The notes under the pieces were generated by a model. The model saw only the letters and a list, made by a program, of their open reading frames with translations. It did not search any database and was not told where the DNA came from. Below, piece after piece: positions 7,071 to 17,005 of a stretch of 64,000 bases of DNA (position 1 is the first letter of the stretch; every line of letters starts with the position of its first letter). The translations under genes and the position numbers were made by a program. Source of the DNA: Dorea phocaeensis (lineage in GTDB: Bacteria > Bacillota > Clostridia > Lachnospirales > Lachnospiraceae); NCBI RefSeq assembly GCF_900240315.1, contig NZ_OEPZ01000004.1, positions 1-64,000 on the forward strand, read 5' to 3'.

Positions 7071-8120
7071 CTATTTGCACAGAAGGGCGAAGTTTAATAA
7101 AAATGCATCTTGAAAATGTCTTGGATTCAGGTTTGTTTTTTCGGCAATGCGATCCAGCTGATACTGGAGTGTATTTTTGTGAATGAATAATTGCTCTGCT
7201 GTTTCCTTTAGCGCAAGATTATTGCTTAGGTAGGAAAGAAGAATGGAGCGTTCTTTCTCCGTCAGTTTTCCCAGAACCCGGCTGGCGTAGATGTTTTTCA
7301 TATCGACAGGAATACTTTCAATCAAAAATTCGATGGAAATGTCCTGGATATCACAGAAATCCAACTGCTGGCTCTGTGCGTGTTTCCTGGCAATTCGTGC
7401 ATTTGCATAGGAACGGAAGATCTGATACAGCGGAACAAAATCTCCAAGTCCTGCGGCAACCGATCCCTGGTACCGGGCAGAGAAATCGTCAGGATGGAAT
7501 TGTTCAAATTGAGTATGATGAAATAATACAACCCATTCATTGGGATACAGGTACAGAGAAAGGGGGCATCCAATGGAAGCAAAATAAAAGCGAAGAGAAG
7601 GCTCCAGCGAAGCATCCTGAAACCGTACGGATAAGGCCGCGTAATCACTGGAAGGATCAAGCTCATACTCCCGGATCAAGGCATCAAACTGTGTCTGGTT
7701 GGGGATATTGTCGTAAATCAGAGATGTAATCAGATAGTGAAGAGCCCGGTCTTTGGAAAGCATTTCCTGATTTAGCTTTTGCTCTTTTAGAAAGACTTCT
7801 GTGATCTTGGTGATCAGGAAGCCATAAGCCTTTAATTCTTCGGGATTTCCTGTAATTCCAATAGCGGCAATCGCCTGAGTGTCAAGGAAGATCGGATAGT
7901 TGATTCCTTCGCGGGCGCCTTGAAATGGATGTTCTTTGTCCACGGACACCGGGAGTCCCTGTGTAATAGCGTAGGCACCGGCAGCGTGGTAAGTGCCGAT
8001 ACGACTTCTGTCTGTACTTCCGATAATCAGCCCGGAAGGCTGAATGAGGTTGGTATCTTTTTTCACAACTTCGTAGACGACTTCTACAATTTGGGAAGCC
8101 AGCTTTTTTGAAATTTCCAT
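7071..8120 (-). CDS. cdaR: CdaR-family sugar-diacid regulator
   Basis: This 349-aa transcription factor has an N-terminal sugar-diacid recognition domain (about residues 5-135, 'GLIIGSTDRSRIGTYHAAG' and 'AAIGITGNPEELKAYG'), a middle GGDEF-like region, and a C-terminal PucR-type helix-turn-helix (about 300-349, 'LALKETAEQLFIHKNTLQYQ'). CdaR of E. coli activates genes for glucarate, galactarate and glycerate use. The neighbour here is glycerate kinase, which fits a glycerate-responsive activator. It starts 30 bp after the radical SAM gene, so it may also be read from the upstream operon. Confidence 0.9.
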   Translation of the reverse strand: MEISKKLASQIVEVVYEVVKKDTNLIQPSGLIIGSTDRSRIGTYHAAGAYAITQGLPVSVDKEHPFQGAREGINYPIFLDTQAIAAIGITGNPEELKAYGFLITKITEVFLKEQKLNQEMLSKDRALHYLITSLIYDNIPNQTQFDALIREYELDPSSDYAALSVRFQDASLEPSLRFYFASIGCPLSLYLYPNEWVVLFHHTQFEQFHPDDFSARYQGSVAAGLGDFVPLYQIFRSYANARIARKHAQSQQLDFCDIQDISIEFLIESIPVDMKNIYASRVLGKLTEKERSILLSYLSNNLALKETAEQLFIHKNTLQYQLDRIAEKTNLNPRHFQDAFLLNFALLCK

Positions 8121-8150
8121 AATGGTTCTCCTAACATGCAGTACCGCTTT

Positions 8151-8747
8151 CTAAGAATATTTCCGGATCCGTAAATCTACGCCCAGCGACTTGGCCAGTT
8201 CCTGACTGGCTTTGATATCTTCTGGTGCAAGGACGTCTACGACGGTTAGTTTTACATGGGGGATCAGTTCTTTGCATTTTGCGGTAAAATCAAGAAGCCC
8301 TTCAAAGGCATGGTCGAACCGGGGACGTGATACTTTGGAGTATGCCTCGGCATCGGGTGCGTTCAGGCTAATGGAAATCGTGTCGATCACCTTGGCAAGA
8401 CGGGGGACAATGTTTTCCCCATATTGAAGATTGGCAAGCCCGTTGGTATTGACACGGATGGCAAGCCCGAAGGTTTCTTTGGCGTAACGTGCAGCTTCGA
8501 TCAAAGTATCAAGCGCACAGGTGGGTTCTCCATAACCGCAGAATACCAGTTCTTGGAACCCGGTAAAGTCAAAGGAATCCATCGCCTGTTTGATCTCATC
8601 GACAGTAGGATCTTTCTTGTGCCAAAGGGTTTCTGCGTCACCGACACCATCTTCGTGGCTTCGGATACAAAAGGTGCATCGACAGTTACATTGGTTCGTA
8701 ATATTTGCGTAAACTTGATTTTTGTAGGTGTATAAAATATCAGCCAT
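8151..8747 (-). CDS. Radical SAM protein, TatD-linked type
   Basis: This short 198-aa radical SAM protein has the 4Fe-4S binding motif CxxxCxxC in 'NQCNCRCTFC' (about residues 17-26), a glycine-rich SAM contact 'FCGYGEPTCALDTLI' near residue 70 and 'RVNTNGLANL' near residue 98. It matches the family often found beside TatD-type DNases, although no tatD lies in this window. The substrate is unknown. There is no C-terminal auxiliary cluster domain. It lies between an ECF S-component gene and cdaR on the same strand. Confidence 0.8.
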   Translation of the reverse strand: MADILYTYKNQVYANITNQCNCRCTFCIRSHEDGVGDAETLWHKKDPTVDEIKQAMDSFDFTGFQELVFCGYGEPTCALDTLIEAARYAKETFGLAIRVNTNGLANLQYGENIVPRLAKVIDTISISLNAPDAEAYSKVSRPRFDHAFEGLLDFTAKCKELIPHVKLTVVDVLAPEDIKASQELAKSLGVDLRIRKYS

Positions 8748-8784
8748 GTGAAAGCCTCCTTTAGAATTCTCTATCAGTCAAAAT

Positions 8785-9315
8785 TTAGAAATGCCAAAGC
8801 TTATTTTTGAAATGCATGCGATCCAATGCAGAAGCAGATAATAGGAAGAGAACCGCACTTCCACCGGATTGAATGGCGCTGCCTGAGAGGGATGCTATGG
8901 GCGCAATGAATGAGCCAAAGAGCAGCCCTTCTGCCAGATAGTATCCTGTTGCAGAAATCATAAGTGAAATGAGAGGGGCAACAAGATTATGAGCATTTAA
9001 AAGCTTTGGTGTTTTGCTGGTAAATGGCAATACAATCAGCATTTTAATTATAATCGTGGCAGGCGCCCACATAGGAGCGGTAAGAAGATCCGCCAATCCT
9101 CCGCCAATGGCTGCTGCAGTCAGTGCATAAGGCCGTGGCAGCAGGGCGGCTGCAAGATAGATCAGCGTATCTCCAAAATGGATATAGCCTCCGTTGCTTC
9201 CGTAGGGAATATGGCAGATATATGCGGTCATCAATGTGATCATGGCGGCAAAAAGGCCGGTAATGGTCAGTAAAGAGATGGAAAGGGTGCGCTTTTCTAA
9301 ATGGTTTCTGGTCAT
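8785..9315 (-). CDS. ECF transporter S component, predicted B6-vitamer uptake
   Basis: This 176-aa integral membrane protein has about five to six hydrophobic segments and the small-residue-rich signature of ECF S components ('GGYIHFGDTLIYLAAALLP' near residues 41-60 and 'AAAIGGGLADLLTAP' near 67-81). Such proteins bind a vitamin and work with a shared energising module encoded elsewhere. Its start overlaps the pyridoxamine kinase stop by 4 nt (ATGA), so translation is probably coupled. That pairing is the main reason to predict pyridoxine, pyridoxal or pyridoxamine as substrate; direct evidence is lacking. Confidence 0.75.
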   Translation of the reverse strand: MTRNHLEKRTLSISLLTITGLFAAMITLMTAYICHIPYGSNGGYIHFGDTLIYLAAALLPRPYALTAAAIGGGLADLLTAPMWAPATIIIKMLIVLPFTSKTPKLLNAHNLVAPLISLMISATGYYLAEGLLFGSFIAPIASLSGSAIQSGGSAVLFLLSASALDRMHFKNKLWHF

Positions 9316-10178
9316 GGTCGTCCTCCGTTTTCTTTCATCAACATGGATAGGTACTGTTCGTAATTAACGCCGTCGTTGCGGGGGATTCCTTCCGCTACGG
9401 TGTCGGCAAGAGACTTTTCCAGGAAAGCTCCGGCCGTTTGAATCATTTTGGAAAGCGGGATTTCCCGCACCATTGCGGCAGCCATACAGGAGGCAAACAA
9501 GTCTCCGGTTCCGGAATAACTGCCTCCAATATGAGGGAATGAATACAGTTGGGAGTGCTCGCGGCTAATATGAAGGTTTCCCACATATCCAGTGCCGTCT
9601 TCTTTTTGAAAATCGATACCGGTGATGACGATATCAGAAGGTCCAAGAAGACAGAGCTCCTTCCCCAGAATCTCAAGCTGTTCGGTCATACGGTCTATTG
9701 GAAGGCAGGAGATTTCCTGGTAATTCTGATCTGTCAGAAGACAGAACTCGGTTAAATTAGGAGTGATCGTTTCTGCCTGCACGACCAGTTTCTTCATCTC
9801 GCACAGAAGATTGTGCGTGTACATGTTGTAAGTGTGCCCGTTATCTCCCATTACGGGATCCACTAGAAGGCGAGTACCTGGCGTATGAAAGGTATCAATG
9901 AAACGGAAAATCTGATGAATCTGTCGTTCGCTGGCGACAAATCCAGTATAGATTCCATCGAAATGCTGATTCATTTTCAACCATTCTGTACGGTATCGTT
10001 CCATTTTATCGGTATAGTCATCACAATAATAGCTGGGATAACCGGTCTGCGCCGTCAAAATTGCGGTTGGGAGAGGACATGCCTGTACACCCATGGCGCT
10101 TAATACGGAAATGGCAGCAGTTAGAGAACAGCGTCCGAATCCTGACAGATCATTGATGACTGCAATTTTTTTCGTCAT
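9312..10178 (-). CDS. pdxY: Pyridoxamine/pyridoxal kinase
   Basis: This 288-aa ribokinase-fold enzyme phosphorylates B6 vitamers with ATP in salvage of pyridoxal phosphate. It begins 'VINDLSGFGRCSLTAAISVL' and has 'PTAILTAQTGYPSYY' near residue 37, 'LLVDPVMGDNGHTYN' near residue 104, 'TPNLTEFCLLT' near 138, and the anion-hole/catalytic 'GSYSGTGDLFASCMAAAM' near residue 218 with the catalytic Asp. It heads a minus-strand operon with the ECF S component. Its leader holds an inverted repeat that covers the ribosome site. Confidence 0.92.
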   Translation of the reverse strand: MTKKIAVINDLSGFGRCSLTAAISVLSAMGVQACPLPTAILTAQTGYPSYYCDDYTDKMERYRTEWLKMNQHFDGIYTGFVASERQIHQIFRFIDTFHTPGTRLLVDPVMGDNGHTYNMYTHNLLCEMKKLVVQAETITPNLTEFCLLTDQNYQEISCLPIDRMTEQLEILGKELCLLGPSDIVITGIDFQKEDGTGYVGNLHISREHSQLYSFPHIGGSYSGTGDLFASCMAAAMVREIPLSKMIQTAGAFLEKSLADTVAEGIPRNDGVNYEQYLSMLMKENGGRP

Positions 10179-10185
10179 ATAATAT

Positions 10186-10237
10186 CATCCATCCTTTGTT
10201 TGGTATGGAGATATGGTAACACTAAACTGGATGGATG
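10186..10237 (-). promoter_or_regulatory. Inverted repeat overlapping the pdxY ribosome-binding site
   Basis: CATCCATCC (plus 10186-10194) and GGATGGATG (10229-10237) are perfect 9-bp inverted repeats. In the mRNA the 3' arm is GGATGGATG just 5 nt before the pdxY ATG and contains the ribosome site, so the hairpin could hide it. Confidence 0.5.
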
Positions 10238-10315
10238 AAAAAGTCCAGATACAGATAAAATGAACAGGCCAGTTTAAAAACAAAAAATAAAATAGAAAAA
10301 ATATGAAAAATTGTA

Positions 10316-10344
10316 TTGACAGAATGGAGGTGTTCGTATATAAT
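10316..10344 (+). promoter_or_regulatory. Consensus promoter of tRNA-Arg
   Basis: Perfect TTGACA (10316-10321), 17 bp, then perfect TATAAT (10339-10344). The tRNA starts 31 bp after the -10. Confidence 0.9.
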
Positions 10345-10375
10345 AAATTTTGCTGTTGAGGTAATTCACAGCTGT

Positions 10376-10449
10376 GTGGGCGTAGCTCAGCTGGATAGAG
10401 CGTTTGGCTACGGACCAAAAGGTCGGGAGTTCGAATCTTCTCGCCCACG
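10376..10449 (+). tRNA. tRNA-Arg (ACG)
   Basis: The acceptor is GTGGGCG with CGCCCAC and the discriminator is G. The anticodon stem TTTGG/CCAAA closes CTACGGA, giving ACG, whose A34 is normally edited to inosine. Confidence 0.95.
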
Positions 10450-10471
10450 CTATGGCGGAAAGCCAAAGGAG

Positions 10472-10508
10472 AACGCAGATCCTTGGAAACAAGGGTTTGC
10501 GTTTTTTT
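10472..10508 (+). terminator. Terminator of tRNA-Arg
   Basis: AACGCA and TGCGTT form the base of a stem that continues with CCTT/AAGG, followed by seven T. Confidence 0.8.
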
Positions 10509-10572
10509 GTATTCATAAATATAAAAGAGTTGCCTCAAAACACAAAAAAATAGAATCCGCTCTAAAAATATC

Positions 10573-10600
10573 TTGACACGGATGAAAAAGAGATTATAAT
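10573..10600 (+). promoter_or_regulatory. Promoter of the T-box transcript
   Basis: TTGACA (10573-10578) and TATAAT (10595-10600) are separated by 16 bp. Transcription would start near 10607, about 330 nt before the transporter start codon. Confidence 0.85.
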
Positions 10601-10606
10601 GATGAA

Positions 10607-10900
10607 ATATAAAGAATTAATAAATTAATGTATTAAAGCACCAAAATCCGGTGAAGAGAACAAGACCATAGTTCGATCTGGTATTTCAGAGAGTCTGCAG
10701 ATGGTGTGAGCAGATATATCAGGAAAGATGGTTATCATCTCCAAGGAGCTGACTGAAATTTTGTAAAGTAAGTCGTGTCGGAATCCTCCGTTATCAGGAA
10801 AGCGTATGAAGTACGTAAGTGCTGTGGCGCATGTCACAGAAACAGGGTGGTACCGCGGATTAGATTCGTCCCTTTTGGCAAAGTCCAAAAGGGACTTTTT
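10607..10900 (+). promoter_or_regulatory. T-box riboswitch, probable isoleucine specifier
   Basis: The leader has the T-box features in order. They are a stem I with the AGAGAG and GATGGTGTGA distal elements, the strictly conserved antiterminator sequence AGGGTGGTACCGCG (10844-10857), then a terminator. GACCAT (10664-10669) pairs with ATGGTT (10728-10733) just above the specifier loop. The next triplet is ATC (10734-10736) followed by a purine, as is usual after a specifier, so uncharged tRNA-Ile is the likely signal. Binding would stabilise the antiterminator and turn the downstream transporter on during isoleucine shortage. The specifier reading comes from hand folding and is less certain than the T-box call. 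Confidence 0.88.
10868..10900 (+). terminator. T-box terminator
   Basis: GTCCCTTTTGG and CCAAAAGGGAC form a perfect 11-bp stem with a six-base loop, followed by TTTTT. It competes with the T-box antiterminator. Confidence 0.92.
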
Positions 10901-10934
10901 GGTGTTTTGAATGAGAAAAAAGGAGGATGTTGCT

Positions 10935-11963
10935 ATGAAACTGTTGCAAAAAGGAAGTAAGTTTTTATCAGATTACACGTCGCTGGTGGTAATTGCAATT
11001 GCGGTTGTGACTTTTTTTGTTCCGGCGATGATGGGATGGGTGAATTACCAGCTGTTTACTGATATGGTGGGAAATAAATTCACCAGTCAGTCTCTGATTA
11101 TTGGAGTGATTATGTTTAGTATGGGATTGACGCTGACAACAAAAGATTTTAAAATTCTTGCGCAGAGACCGCTCGATATTTGTATTGGAGCAGCGGCGCA
11201 GTATCTGATTATGCCTTTTCTTGCATGGGGGATCAGCCAGCTTTTGCAGCTTCCGGATGCCATTGCCCTGGGATTGATTCTCGTAGGATGTTGTCCAGGT
11301 GGGGTATCTTCTAATATCATGTCATATCTATGCGGTGGAGACGTGGCATTTTCTGTGGGAATGACAACGGTGTCTACATTGCTTTCCCCGATTATGACAC
11401 CACTTCTGGTGGCATTTTTAGCAAGTGGTACAAAGATTACAATCGAAGGGCTTCCGATGTTTGTTTCTATTATTGAGACGGTCATTCTTCCGATTGCAGT
11501 TGGATTTTTCCTGAATTATGTATGGGGGAAGAAGAAAGCATTCCAGGAATTGCAGAAGGTAATGCCGGGAATCGCAGTGCTGGGACTTGCCTGCGTGGTA
11601 GGGGGCGTAATTTCCTCTCAGGGAGCGAACTTCTTTACTTCCGGCGTCGTTATCTTTGCGGCAGTGCTGCTTCATAATGGGTTGGGATACCTGCTTGGTT
11701 ATGGAGCAGGCAAAATGACAGGAATGAATACTGCGAAGAAACGGACCATTTCCATTGAAGTTGGAATGCAGAATGCAGGTCTGGCTACGAATCTGGCGAC
11801 AACAACGGCACAGTTTGCAAGTGCGCCGCAGTCTGCAGTTATCTGTGCGGTATCCTGTGTATGGCATTCGATTTCCGGTACCTTAATTGCAGGATTTTTT
11901 GCGGGATTTGACCGAAAGCAGGAGAAGAAGGAGGAAGCGAAAGAAGCGCTTTTGGAAAATTAA
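10935..11963 (+). CDS. BASS-family transporter under T-box control
   Basis: This 342-aa membrane protein with about nine to ten hydrophobic segments belongs to the bile acid:sodium symporter (BASS) superfamily. 'IIGVIMFSMGLTLTTKDF' lies in the first third, 'ILVGCCPGGVSSNIMSYLCGGDVAFSVGMT' near residues 115-145 is the family core, and 'ISIEVGMQNAGLATNLA' near residue 275 is the second crossover motif. Bacterial members carry organic anions such as pantoate or keto acids, not only bile acids. Control by an apparent Ile T-box suggests a branched-chain keto acid or related isoleucine precursor; this is inference. I chose ATG 10935 because AGGAGG lies 8 nt upstream. Confidence 0.88.
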   Translation: MKLLQKGSKFLSDYTSLVVIAIAVVTFFVPAMMGWVNYQLFTDMVGNKFTSQSLIIGVIMFSMGLTLTTKDFKILAQRPLDICIGAAAQYLIMPFLAWGISQLLQLPDAIALGLILVGCCPGGVSSNIMSYLCGGDVAFSVGMTTVSTLLSPIMTPLLVAFLASGTKITIEGLPMFVSIIETVILPIAVGFFLNYVWGKKKAFQELQKVMPGIAVLGLACVVGGVISSQGANFFTSGVVIFAAVLLHNGLGYLLGYGAGKMTGMNTAKKRTISIEVGMQNAGLATNLATTTAQFASAPQSAVICAVSCVWHSISGTLIAGFFAGFDRKQEKKEEAKEALLEN

Positions 11964-11997
11964 AGATTTAAAAAATAAAATTTCAGGAAAAGAACAT

Positions 11998-12033
11998 GAA
12001 AAGTCTCTGACAGAAGTTGGGGGCTTTTATTTT
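11998..12033 (+). terminator. Terminator of the BASS transporter gene
   Basis: AAAAGTCTCT and GGGGGCTTTT pair over 10 positions, some as G-T, and TATTTTT follows. Confidence 0.65.
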
Positions 12034-12081
12034 TGGTCTTCTTTTGAATTCACAGATGAAGAATCAAGACCAGTATGATAA

Positions 12082-13635
<1,554 letters not shown>

Positions 13636-13639
13636 GAAG

Positions 13640-13807
13640 ATGGAAACGAGAAAGCTTACTTGTGAAATCTGCAAAAATAAGTGTCATCTGACGGCAGAGG
13701 TTGCCGAAGGAGAAGTACTGGATGTATCCGGAAATGGTTGTATGCGCGGGTATGCATATGCGATGCAGAAGGTGGAAGAAGAATTAGAGAACTCGAACCC
13801 TTCTTGA
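13640..13807 (+). CDS. DUF1667-like small cysteine protein, possibly truncated
   Basis: This 55-aa protein has cysteine motif CxxxxxC in 'LTCEICKNKCHLTAEV' and 'GNGCMRGYAYAMQKVEEE', matching the N-terminal half of DUF1667 proteins that accompany flavin-dependent glycerol-3-phosphate oxidation. Full-length members are about twice as long and continue with a conserved PRR segment that is missing here. It is either a compact form or a remnant. AGGAGGAATAGGAAG upstream is a good ribosome site, and the gene sits 4 bp after glpK, so it is likely translated. Confidence 0.65.
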   Translation: METRKLTCEICKNKCHLTAEVAEGEVLDVSGNGCMRGYAYAMQKVEEELENSNPS

Positions 13808-13842
13808 GATATGTAAAAATGTACAAAAAAAGAAATACTTTC

Positions 13843-13871
13843 TAGACATTTATGTAAAAATATACTAATAT
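13843..13871 (+). promoter_or_regulatory. Promoter of the first PPi-PFK gene
   Basis: TAGACA (13843-13848), 17 bp, TAATAT (13866-13871) in an A/T-rich stretch about 40 bp upstream of the start codon. Confidence 0.5.
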
Positions 13872-13909
13872 AGACTTATCGACGTATTTAGAAGGAAGGG
13901 AGAACATAA

Positions 13910-15157
13910 ATGGAAAGAAATGTGATTGTAGGGCAGTCCGGAGGGCCGACAGCAGCGATCAATTCTAGTCTGGCAGGAGTATACCGGACTGCGAAGGACC
14001 GAGGAGCCAAAAAGGTGTATGGAATGCTGCACGGAGTGCAGGGATTATTAGAGGAAAAGTATATTGATTTATCCGACCATATTAAGACGGAGCTGGATGC
14101 GGAACTGTTGAAGAGAACACCAGCCGCATTCCTAGGATCCTGCCGTTATAAGCTGCCGGAGATCCATGAAAACCGCGAGGTATATGATAAGATTTTTGCA
14201 ATCTTAGATAAGTTGGATATTGAGGCATTTATCTATATCGGCGGAAATGATTCCATGGATACGATTAAAAAATTATCCGACTATGCAATTATTACCGGAC
14301 ATTCCACCCGGTTTGTGGGCTGTCCAAAGACTATTGATAATGACCTGGCGCTGACGGATCACACACCGGGATACGGAAGTGCTGCAAAGTACATTGGAAC
14401 CTCTATGAAGGAGATTATCCGCGATGGATTCTGTCTGGAATATGAGAAGGGAATTGTAACGATTGTAGAGATTATGGGAAGAAATGCCGGCTGGCTGACA
14501 GGAGCAGCTGCGCTGTCCGAAGGGGAGGACTGCGAGGGACCAGATCTTATCTATCTGCCGGAGACTGTATTTGATCTGCAGAAATTCAGCGCAAAAGTGA
14601 AAGAACTGTTGAAGAAGAAAACGTCTATTGTTGTTGCAGTATCAGAAGGAATCCGGACAGCGGATGGAAATTATGTATGTGAGCTTGGCAACAGTGTAGA
14701 TTTCGTAGATGCATTTGGTCATAAGCAGCTGTCTGGAACAGCATCTTATCTGGCAAGCTTTATTGCCGGAGAGACTGGTTGTAAGACTCGCGCCATTGAG
14801 TTAAGTACCTTGCAGCGTTCTGCTTCTCATGCAGCTTCCCGTGTAGATATTCTGGAGGCTTATCAAGTTGGCGGTGCAGCGGTAAAAGCAGCGGATGAAG
14901 GGGATTCCGGAAAGATGGTTGTACTTCAGAGACTGTCTGATGATCCATATCAGTGTGGAACAGAAGTAAAGGATGTACACAAGATTGCTAACGATGAGAA
15001 ATTAGTACCGAGAGATTGGGTAAATGAAGAGGGTACTTATGTGACAAATGAATTTATTTCTTATGTAAGACCATTGATTCAGGGAGATGTATCTCCGGTT
15101 ATGGTAGATGGAATTCCAAGACATCTGTATACTCCAAAGGAGTTAAGTCACAGATAG
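13910..15157 (+). CDS. pfp: Pyrophosphate-type 6-phosphofructokinase
   Basis: This 415-aa glycolytic enzyme interconverts fructose 6-phosphate and fructose 1,6-bisphosphate. It starts with the phosphate loop 'VIVGQSGGPTAAINSSL'. The Asp in 'IGGNDSMDT' (about residue 117) and the Lys in 'CPKTIDNDLALTDHTPGYGS' (about residue 143) are the residues that mark PPi-dependent rather than ATP-dependent enzymes. 'VEIMGRNAGWL' near residue 187 is the sugar-phosphate site. A close paralogue lies at 18935-20158 on the other strand. The gene has its own promoter and a strong terminator, so it is monocistronic. Confidence 0.93.
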   Translation: MERNVIVGQSGGPTAAINSSLAGVYRTAKDRGAKKVYGMLHGVQGLLEEKYIDLSDHIKTELDAELLKRTPAAFLGSCRYKLPEIHENREVYDKIFAILDKLDIEAFIYIGGNDSMDTIKKLSDYAIITGHSTRFVGCPKTIDNDLALTDHTPGYGSAAKYIGTSMKEIIRDGFCLEYEKGIVTIVEIMGRNAGWLTGAAALSEGEDCEGPDLIYLPETVFDLQKFSAKVKELLKKKTSIVVAVSEGIRTADGNYVCELGNSVDFVDAFGHKQLSGTASYLASFIAGETGCKTRAIELSTLQRSASHAASRVDILEAYQVGGAAVKAADEGDSGKMVVLQRLSDDPYQCGTEVKDVHKIANDEKLVPRDWVNEEGTYVTNEFISYVRPLIQGDVSPVMVDGIPRHLYTPKELSHR

Positions 15158-15202
15158 AGTAGAGTTGCAGATGAGGTAAAAGGTTGAAAAGATAGTGATA
15201 AG

Positions 15203-15246
15203 ACCGGAGGCCGTTTGGGCAGAAAGCGCAGACGGCCTCCGGTTTT
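15203..15246 (+). terminator. Terminator of the first PPi-PFK gene
   Basis: ACCGGAGGCCGT and ACGGCCTCCGGT form a perfect 12-bp stem followed by TTTT. Confidence 0.92.
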
Positions 15247-15289
15247 GTCGAAAAAGAAATAAAAAAAACTTGTATTTTTTGTGGGGAGC

Positions 15290-15309
15290 GAGTAATATAT
15301 TAATTACTC
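15290..15309. repeat. Short inverted repeat upstream of the pseudokinase gene
   Basis: GAGTAAT and ATTACTC face each other across six A/T bases. It could be a regulator site. The rest of 15247-15394 contains no gene or clear promoter that I can see. Confidence 0.35.
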
Positions 15310-15394
15310 TAATTGTTCTGAGAGTCTAGTAATTTCAAAATCACGGATCTTGGTCTAAGATCTGGGATCGTTCCAGTTTCACTTAAGTATTCAT

Positions 15395-17005
15395 ATGGAG
15401 ACAGCAAATGCCGTAAAAAGAGGTGATGAAAAAGTGGCATCCAAAGAAGGTTATGACGTGCTGCGGCTGATCGAACATGGACAGATCTGTTATATCAGTT
15501 CGGAGTATATAGAAGGCAGGCCGTTGGTGTGGTGGTTGAAATATCATCCCAATATTTCAAAGCAGCAGCTGCTCGCATGGATGGGGAGCATGGCGAAGCA
15601 GCTTGCGAAAATTCATAAGTGTAAAAAGAAGTCTTGTTATCAGTATGTCAATCCCTATAGTATGGTTGTGACGGAAGAAGGAGAACTTTATTTTCTGGAT
15701 TTGGAGGCAGGAGCAAATGAGGGGATTCGGAAAAGAATGCTCCGAAGGGATATTAGAGAGCATTTCCTGCCGTCAGGGGATTCTTACTATGGCAAGGGAA
15801 GAATTTCACTTGATATCTATGGATTGGGAAAAACATTCCAGTATTTGCTGGCATCGGTGCGAGTAGATCCGCCTCTTGGCAGGCGGGAGACAGCAAAGCT
15901 TAAAAAAATAATTTCTAAATGTCAAAGATACAATTCAAAACATTCTTATCAATCGGTACAGGAGATTTGTAAAGATCTTCCAATTTATCAAATTCCAAAA
16001 GAAAAACGAAAACAGAAAAAAGGAAAAAGGATTGCGGCGGCAGGGATTCTGATATTGCTCATCCTTTTTGGCAAACGGTATTTTTTATCAGCGCGTGAAC
16101 CCCAGGAAAAGATTCGCAAACAAGAGATTACGAAGAAGGAGGAAACAGGCGGGAAAACGATTGAAACATCGGCGAAAGAAAAGGTGAAAGAAGAATCGAA
16201 AGAGGAAGCATATTTGGAGGTGGCACTTTCTTATTTTCTAGATATGCAGGAGTATGAAAAATGTCTGTCTTATTTAGAAAAGGTGGAGACAAAAGATGAA
16301 ATGGCGGAGGCGATGAAGGTGGTGGTACGCCGGTTTACGGGAAAGGAACAGAAGAATGGCGTAGAAGCTAAGCAAGAAGAGAAGAAAGCAGCAGAAGCGC
16401 TGAAAGAATTGGAGCAGATGGTTCTAGAACGAGAGGAACAAAGAGGAGTTGATCAAGGACAAGCAAGCCGGGAACAGAAGACATCCTGTTATCGATTTCT
16501 GATAAAAGGATATGAGAATATGACGCTGGAAGGTGCCACGGAACAGGTGATCCGGCTATGCGAGGAGTGTCTGGATTGGGAGGATTTGACGGAAGAGACG
16601 GAAAAAGAAATTTGTGAAAGTATGGCGCTTGCCTGTGAACGGGAGAAAAGAGCGGAAGAAGGAGCGGCCTGTTACGAAAGAATTTTGGAACTAGAGACTG
16701 GATCAGAAAAAAGAAAGGTGGTGTATCAGAAAATGGTGATGCTGTATGAGGTCTGCGGCAACCGGGAACAAGCTCTTTCTGTATGCTTGCGGGGAGCTGC
16801 AGAGCTGCCGGAGTGTCTGGAATTGAAGATTTCTCATATACGTCTATTGTGTCAGGATCAAAATGTAGACCGCAGCGTCTGTGCACAGACGATTCAGACG
16901 TATTTGAGTGAAGATCCGAAGATTCAGGAGCAGGAAGAATTTAAGAAATTGCAGGCAGAATACGAGATAGGAGTGGAAGGAGAACAAGTATGGGTTGGAA
17001 AATGA
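15395..17005 (+). CDS. Membrane pseudokinase with TPR-like C-terminal region
   Basis: This protein of about 536 aa has a Hanks-kinase C-lobe trace but lacks catalysis. Beta4/beta5 and hinge are seen in 'CYISSEYIEGRPLVWWL' (about residues 32-48). The catalytic loop reads 'CYQYVNPYSMVVTEEG' with no HRD, and the DFG position reads DLE ('LYFLDLEAGANEG'). The Gly-rich loop and Lys strand are missing from the N-terminus. One membrane helix (about 212-231) is followed by a charged linker and helical, TPR-like repeats on the other side of the membrane. ATG 15395 has no ribosome site, whereas in-frame GTG 15434 lies 6 nt after AGAGGTGAT and may be the true start. The next gene overlaps by 16 nt. EssB of type VII secretion has a comparable pseudokinase-TM plan, but no other T7SS gene is nearby. 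Confidence 0.7.
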   Translation: METANAVKRGDEKVASKEGYDVLRLIEHGQICYISSEYIEGRPLVWWLKYHPNISKQQLLAWMGSMAKQLAKIHKCKKKSCYQYVNPYSMVVTEEGELYFLDLEAGANEGIRKRMLRRDIREHFLPSGDSYYGKGRISLDIYGLGKTFQYLLASVRVDPPLGRRETAKLKKIISKCQRYNSKHSYQSVQEICKDLPIYQIPKEKRKQKKGKRIAAAGILILLILFGKRYFLSAREPQEKIRKQEITKKEETGGKTIETSAKEKVKEESKEEAYLEVALSYFLDMQEYEKCLSYLEKVETKDEMAEAMKVVVRRFTGKEQKNGVEAKQEEKKAAEALKELEQMVLEREEQRGVDQGQASREQKTSCYRFLIKGYENMTLEGATEQVIRLCEECLDWEDLTEETEKEICESMALACEREKRAEEGAACYERILELETGSEKRKVVYQKMVMLYEVCGNREQALSVCLRGAAELPECLELKISHIRLLCQDQNVDRSVCAQTIQTYLSEDPKIQEQEEFKKLQAEYEIGVEGEQVWVGK

